From the NCBI GenBank assembly GCA_034440615.1, contig JAOTOM010005186.1, positions 941,001 to 1,005,000 on the forward strand: a stretch of 64,000 nucleotides of DNA, given 5' to 3'. Below, one piece after another: positions 59,041 to 64,000 of this stretch. A program made the translations under genes and the position numbers. Positions within the stretch are counted from its first letter, which is position 1, and each line of letters begins with the position of its first letter. The notes beneath the pieces are model-generated. The model ran no database searches. It saw nothing but the letters and a program-made list of their open reading frames with translations, and was not told where the DNA came from. Source of the stretch: Ashinkailepas kermadecensis. Lineage: Eukaryota > Arthropoda > Thecostraca > Neolepadidae.

Positions 59041-59810
59041 ATGTCGGCACCTAAATTTTCTGGAGAGGGTTCTTTCGGCAGATTTGTGGCCGATCTAGAC
59101 ATTTACTATACTTTACACAATTTAGACGATGACATTAAGGCTCGTTTCTTTCCCCTGTGCTTGTCCGGGGTGGCACAGGACTCGTATGATTCGCTCCCGG
59201 CAGAAAAACGGTCTACTTGGGGCCTGGCTGTCGCGGAGCTGCGAGAACTGTTTGGGCGGCCATGTGCGCTGGACGCGCACGCTCAACTAAAACGATTACT
59301 TTTCGAGCATAGTGAGCCTCTCGAGGTATTTGTGATCATATTCCAAAAAGTTAGTGCGACGGGCATATCCCGACAGTGACAGCGATGTTGTTTATTTCAA
59401 CTCATTTCTGGGGACCCTGCCAGAGCGGTACCAAGCCGAGTTGATCGCTAGCGGCGTGGATAATTTTGCGGACGCCATGGTCAAAATCCATAACATGATA
59501 CGTGCTGATCACTTCCGTGGTTGGATGAGTAGTCCCTCAGTCAGGCAGGTTGAGACCCCAGAGACGGCTCTCCTGACCCAGGTTCTTGACCGAATAGAGC
59601 AACTGGAACAGTGGGTTCAGTTGACCGGCGTCGAGACGTCACGTGATGGCCATCGCCCTGGGCGGCGCGCAGATCCGCGGCCGCCACGTCTGAGCCGGGC
59701 GATTGATGGGGAGGTCGGGCCGGTGAACGCCTCTGGCTCTGTCAGGTGGTGCGGCGGAGAGGCGTACCCGCAGTGCGATGCCCGATCGCGCTTGCTACGC
59801 GTGTGGTAGT
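59041..59810 (+). pseudogene. Gypsy gag (frameshifted)
   Basis: Starts MSAPKFSGEGSFGRFVADLD, a typical gag N-terminus, and continues FFPLCLSGVAQDSYDSLP and ELRELFGRPCALDAHAQLK. A frameshift near 59355 moves it to the frame with PDSDSDVVYFNSFLGTLPER. It should form the capsid-like shell. The knuckles follow in a third frame. Confidence 0.8.
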
Positions 59811-59975
59811 CGCAATCATCTGGTGGCTCATTGCCGGCACCGTAATGGTGTCTGTTTCTCCTGCAACCAGCGTGGACACATCTCACCAGTGTGTACCGAC
59901 CAGGGAAACTGGCTTCGGGTCCTGCCTCGAGGGTACGGGGGCACGGACCCATGCAACCGAAATATGTCCCAGTAA
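59778..59975 (+). pseudogene. Gag nucleocapsid: two CCHC zinc knuckles
   Basis: CYACGSRNHLVAHC and CFSCNQRGHISPVC are both exact C-x2-C-x4-H-x4-C knuckles, the RNA-binding part of gag. The frame ends soon after at a stop. Confidence 0.9.
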
Positions 59976-60732
59976 ATAATAAGCATGAAAGCCTAAACAG
60001 TGTTCTGCTGTCTGAGCAGCTGACGTTCCCTGCTGTGTTGGCCGGCATGACGTGTACTTGCTTGCTCGACACCGGGTCCATGATAAACGTAATACATCGA
60101 GACATTTTTATCAGCTGTCGGGCGTAAAGTTGCAAAAGACTTCAGTGCAAGCAAAAACTGTCTCCCAGTCTGAGTTGACCATCATTGGCTGCATTTATGT
60201 TCTTCTCTAGTTAGCTGGCCAAAAAAGAGTGGTGCTTTTCTATGTCTCGCCTGTTATAGACGTTCAGTGCTTGTTGGGCTTGGATTTCTTGAGGGCAGTC
60301 CCTTGCGTAATTGACTTGGCAAGGAGGCGTCTGGTGCTGACACCTAGTGAGCAAGTTCGCACGACGTCTGCCGAGGTCACGTCGGTCGGTCGCGTCGTCG
60401 TGGGGCATGATTGGTCCATAGCTCCGGGTACGGAACATATTTGTTCGGGCTTCGCTCACCATTGCACCTACAATGGTACCGCGCTTATCGAACCAACACC
60501 GGAAATTCCGGGCATCGAGGTGGTTCGATGTGTTGCCGAAGTAAAAAATAATGTTTTGCCGGTAATGGTTCGAAATGTCAGCGCAGACTCTATCACCATT
60601 CCCAAACATTCAGAGCTTGGTAACCTTGAGGTGAGTTTTTCGGAAGAGCTACCGACTGGCTCCCATGGTATAAAACTGCCTGTCGAGATTGCAAAGTTGG
60701 TTAACCTGGAGGGGGCGAGTATTGTTAAATAA
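59976..60732 (+). pseudogene. Gypsy aspartic protease (broken)
   Basis: CTCLLDTGSMINVI carries the active-site D-T-G at about 60060-60090. The first frame stops at 60127. A second frame from 60229 has QCLLGLDFLRAVPCVID, the family's downstream flap/C-terminal motif. The remainder to 60732 is the linker to RT. Confidence 0.8.
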
Positions 60733-60781
60733 CTATTGTATAAGCAGGCACTGTTCTCCGTGCTAAGAAAAGCATCAGTCA

Positions 60782-61641
60782 ATGTTCAATGGCCACATTG
60801 GAGTCACTAGTCTAGTCTCCCATTCGATTGACACTGGCGATCGTGGCCCGGTGCGACAGAGCCCTCGCCGTATTCCTTCACACCTCTGTGATGAGGTAAA
60901 GTCGCAGATCCAGGAAATGGTGGATCAAGGAATTTGGGAAGAATCAGATGGCACCTGGACGTCGCCAATTTGTTGTGCGCAAAAAATCTGGGGAACTCCG
61001 TATTTGCGCTGATATGCGTCGGCTAAACTCCATTTCTAGATTACCGGCTTTTCCCATTCCAAGGATAGACGACTCGTTAGAGGCACTTGCAGGGTCATCT
61101 TTGTTCTGTACTCTCGATCTATTCAAAGCCTATTTGCAGATTCCGGTTGATCCAGCTGACCGAGAGAAAACCACAATAACCACTCCATTCGGTAATTGGC
61201 AGTACAAGCGAATGTGTTTCGGCCTGAATTCGGCACCGTTCACACGTGCCAAGCTGTTGAATATCGTTCTGGGACCGCTAGGAAAAGATATTTGTGTTCA
61301 CTACTTTGACGACATTATTGTACATGGCAAGTATTTTTCTAGTGTTGAAGAACTTGGACACAGTCTTGCTGCGGTTGAGAGCCGCTGGACTGACGTCAAA
61401 CATAGCAAAATGTCGGTTCTTCCAAAACAAGGCGAATTTTCTCGGCTACGTGGTGTCCGAAGCAGATCTATCCACGGACCCAGAAAAGGTCAGGAAGGTG
61501 CGCGAGTGGCCGCAGCCACGCACCGCCAAGGAGATGTCTAGCTTCTTGGGCTTGGCAGCTTACTTTCGCCGATTTATTTTTACCAAAATATCCCAGATTT
61601 CCTCGCCTCTTTTCGACCTCACCAGGAAGGTGTTCGGTTGA
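60782..61641 (+). pseudogene. Gypsy reverse transcriptase (frameshifted)
   Basis: VRQSPRRIPSHLCDEV, then after a frameshift RKKSGELRICADMRRLN, FCTLDLFKAYLQIPVD (first catalytic Asp), FGLNSAPF and VHYFDDIIVHG (F-D-D). A further shift leads to KCRFFQNKANFLGYVVS and SFLGLAAYFRRFI. The set and order are typical of Ty3/gypsy RT. Confidence 0.9.
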
Positions 61642-62110
61642 ACTGGTCGGCTGTGGCTGCAGATTCATTTGATCAGGTAAAACGAGCGCTAGTGGACGCG
61701 CCAGTCATGGCTCTGCCTCGTTTTCAATCAGACGCTGGCTTGTTCACTTTGGAGTGTGACGCAAGTAACCCGGGGATAGGAGCGGTGTTGCTCCAAAAAC
61801 AAAATGGACAGGAGAAGGTGATTGCTTATGGGAGCCATAGGCTGACAAAGTCCCAGAAAAATTACTCTGTCACAAAACGAGAGCTCTTGGCTTGTGTAGT
61901 GTTCGTCCAGGAATATTCCCATTTTCTTGTAGGCAAGCACTTTCGGCTACGCACGGACCATGGCAGTTTGCAATGGCTGCTAAACTTCAAAAATCCCACT
62001 GGCATGCTGGCCAGGTGGTATGATATTTTGGGTAATTTTGATTTTGAGATTCTTTATCGCCCTGGAGCTCAGAACTCTGTGGCTGACGCTCTCAGTTGCA
62101 GACCAGCCGA
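61638..62110 (+). pseudogene. Gypsy RNase H domain
   Basis: Open frame with TLECDASNPGIGAVLLQ (first Asp), YSVTKRELLACVVFVQEY (Glu), RLRTDHGSLQWL (Asp) and YRPGAQNSVADALSCRP (last Asp, usually ADALSR). Domain residues look intact. It degrades the RNA strand during reverse transcription. Confidence 0.9.
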
Positions 62111-62672
62111 CACAACTGATGTTGCATGCCAGACTGACAGTGCTGCGAGCTGCAAAAGGATTGCTGTCGCTGACTGGCCATTAAGCTACATCCAGTCCGA
62201 GCAGGCAAGTGACCCTATCATCGCCGAGGTATCTCGCCTGCTTGCAGAGGCAGTGCGTCCCGTGCGGCGCACAGCTTCCCCACGGTTACGACCTTGGCTG
62301 CGACACTGGACCCGCTTGAAACTCATCAAGGGTGCGCTGTTCCGCGTGTACAAGCGCCATGCGCGCGCGTCCGAAGAGTTGCAAGTGGTTGTACCCCAGA
62401 GCCTCAGGGCAGGTGTACTAACGTCACCACATAGCGGCCCGTGTGGTGGACATTTTGGCGCAGAAAAACTTCTAGCTCTGATTCGTCCTATATATTTTTG
62501 GCCGACAGTGGCCGCTGACGTCGATGGGTTTTGCAGGGAATGTGACAGATGTCACGCGCGTAACAGTCCGATTCCGGCACCTAGGGAGTCGATGGGCGAG
62601 CTGTACGCGCCCTGGCTTGGCTCTGCCGAGGTCTATGTGAGGCCTACCGAGAGGCAATACACGTCCACCTGC
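62111..62672 (+). pseudogene. Gypsy integrase N-terminal part (truncated)
   Basis: In the same frame as RNase H. HSGPCGGHFGAEKLLALI followed by CRECDRCHARNSP gives the HHCC zinc-binding motif (H-x4-H..C-x2-C). The catalytic DDE core is absent because unrelated LINE sequence starts at about 62672. Confidence 0.85.
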
Positions 62673-63260
62673 CGTCATCTTCGCGCTGGTCAATGCTCTG
62701 GTCTTCTCGCAGATCCGCTACTGTATTTCTGTGTATGGTAACGGAGCCAAAAAGAACCTATCTCGTATTCAAAAAATTATAAACTACTCGGCAAAGGTAA
62801 TTTTCGGCCGCAAAAAGTTTGACCATGTTTCGGATCTGCTGAGGAGGCTGGGCTGGCTCAGCGCGGAGAACCTGGCCAGATATCACACCCTTTTCCTCAC
62901 ACACAAGGTGCGTCGTCATGGTGAGCCAGAGTCACTGGCTCACGATCTCACCACCATGGCGGAGATTCGTGACCGGACCACCCGTCAAGACCATAACTTG
63001 CATGTCCCCCGGTCCCGCACCGAGATGGGGAAGAGACGTTTTAGCTCCAGAGCGCCACTTATGTATAACTACTGCCACCTGAGCTGACGCGACTTCCCGT
63101 GTCGATCTTTGGTCGCCACCTACGGCGGTACCTGTTTGACGTACCGCCCGTGCCGGACTGATTTACTGCTCGACTTGCTCACATTTATGACCACTGGTTT
63201 GACTGTTCTGTGAGTTTGACCTTTTGTGCTGTGTTGTTTTATCCATTTGACGCGATGTCA
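62672..63260 (+). mobile_element. LINE 3' fragment inserted in the gypsy integrase
   Basis: A new frame with ALVFSQIRYCISVYGNGAKK, RIQKIINYSAKVIFGRKKFD and LLRRLGWLSAENLARYHTLF is the C-terminal region of a non-LTR reverse transcriptase, ending at a stop at 63087. The next 170 bases look like its 3' UTR. Gypsy integrase sequence resumes at about 63270, so this piece lies inside it. Its family differs from the minus-strand LINE at 54.7 kb. Confidence 0.7.
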
Positions 63261-63269
63261 TAATAGCCA

Positions 63270-63489
63270 CGAGTCAATTGTGGATGACCTCAATCAAAAA
63301 AAGTATGTCTGTCTGTCTAGTGCGAGCCACGTGAGAAATCGGAAACTTTACGAAACGAAGCTTAACAGCTTTAGTTACCAACGAGGGGACCAGGTAATGT
63401 TGTATCGCAACGTAGTGAAGCGAGGCGAGTACTATAAATTCTCCCGACCAACCTGGAGTCGAGTTGAAGATGTAGAGCAGAGCTAGAAG
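63270..63489 (+). pseudogene. Gypsy integrase C-terminal domain fragment
   Basis: HVRNRKLYETKLNSFSYQRG and DQVMLYRNVVKRGEYYKFSR resemble the C-terminal integrase domain (Y-x-x-GD-x-V .. K-x-x-W). It ends at a stop near 63486. This supports reading 62672-63260 as an interruption and not the element's end. Confidence 0.6.
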
Positions 63490-63995
63490 TCTGTAGTGAC
63501 GAGCAGAGCTAGAAGTCGGTGGTGAAGAGGTAGGCGAGTTGGCGACAGGCTGGTCCGGCGATTTGCGGTCGGTTGGGTTGGACGGCCAAAATGGCGTCGG
63601 CGGGTCTTCTCGGGTTGTGCCGTCAAGGCTGCAGCCGCACGTATGGCCTTTTGCTGCAGTGCAGCGGCTGGCTGGCTATAGGTGAGCAGCCTGACGGTGC
63701 CTCCCCAGGTGAAGTCGGAGGCTTCCGAGGGTGGCGCCGGATCTTCCGAGGCGTCCGGCGTAGGCTCAGATTTGAGTCTGTGTGGATGGTTTCTTCGTTT
63801 TTCTCGGTTGTTGAGAGTTTGGAAATGGGTAGCTGGTGTTATGCATATGGGTGTATCGTGTATGCGGCGTATAGCTTTTTCAGCATGCGAATGTGTTTTC
63901 AGCTTGAGTTCACGCGTTGGAGCGTAGCGCGCATCAGCAAAATAACTATCTGGATGCTGATCAGATTCACCCACAGAATATGTATATCCATACAC
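63483..63995 (-). CDS. Unrecognised minus-strand open frame, possibly LINE ORF1 remnant
   Basis: About 170 codons open on the minus strand, Pro/Ser/Arg-rich, with FADARYAPTRELKLKTHSHA and THFQTLNNREKRRN. No zinc knuckle is visible. It has the same orientation as the LINE at 54.7-59.0 kb, so the gypsy element may sit inside that LINE's ORF1. The upper end may continue past the window. Confidence 0.25.
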   Translation of the reverse strand: MYGYTYSVGESDQHPDSYFADARYAPTRELKLKTHSHAEKAIRRIHDTPICITPATHFQTLNNREKRRNHPHRLKSEPTPDASEDPAPPSEASDFTWGGTVRLLTYSQPAAALQQKAIRAAAALTAQPEKTRRRHFGRPTQPTANRRTSLSPTRLPLHHRLLALLVTTDF

Positions 63996-64000
63996 ATTGC

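Larger units (their letters stand above)
58991..63489 (+). mobile_element. Degenerate Ty3/gypsy-type LTR retrotransposon, internal region
   Basis: Gag, zinc knuckles, aspartic protease, RT, RNase H and integrase lie in the Ty3/gypsy order across several frames. Frameshifts occur in gag, between knuckles and protease, within RT and before RNase H, so it is inactive. The integrase is split by a LINE fragment at about 62672-63260. I could not identify flanking LTRs; they may be deleted or too diverged. The element lies antisense to the LINE on its left. Confidence 0.85.

Overview
This is animal nuclear DNA, most likely from an arthropod and plausibly a crustacean. The evidence is one multi-exon gene with GT-AG introns, abundant non-LTR and Ty3/gypsy-type retrotransposon debris, and very heavy minisatellite and microsatellite content. 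The arthropod call is an inference from the protein type (a secreted CUB-domain trypsin) and the transposon mix; no species-diagnostic sequence was seen.

Layout. 1-6900: mostly tandem repeats (45-, 48-, 20-, 22- and about 85-bp units). At 236-283 on the minus strand there is a candidate signal-peptide exon of a gene that would run off the left edge. 6951-19014: one complete gene on the plus strand, reconstructed here as nine exons with matching splice phases. It encodes a 556-residue secreted protein with a signal peptide, an acidic low-complexity segment, a CUB domain, an R|IVGG activation site and a trypsin-like serine protease with an intact His-Asp-Ser triad. Its introns hold LINE fragments and, at most splice junctions, minisatellites that copy the junction itself. 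19015-38000: mostly unassigned DNA with a frameshifted copy of protease exon 8 (20119-20261), two MITE-like elements, microsatellites, inverted-repeat elements and minisatellites. 37875-38855: a nearly 1-kb palindrome whose two arms each carry a hammerhead-ribozyme-like core of the kind reported in Penelope-like elements. 39-54 kb: minisatellites, a pair of 308-bp dispersed repeats with a B-box-like motif, (TA)n tracts, a CpG-rich block near 49 kb, and no recognised gene.

54.7-59.0 kb: a decayed minus-strand LINE (endonuclease, reverse transcriptase, RNase H, C-terminal Cys/His motif). 59.0-63.5 kb: a decayed plus-strand Ty3/gypsy element (gag with two zinc knuckles, protease, RT, RNase H, integrase), itself interrupted by a piece of another LINE. 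No LTRs were seen.

The most notable signal is that introns 1, 4, 5, 6 and 7 of the protease gene begin or end inside tandem arrays whose unit contains the splice donor or acceptor, often with adjoining exon codons. The gene therefore carries dozens of decoy or redundant splice sites. The PLE-like palindrome with ribozyme cores is the second most interesting element.
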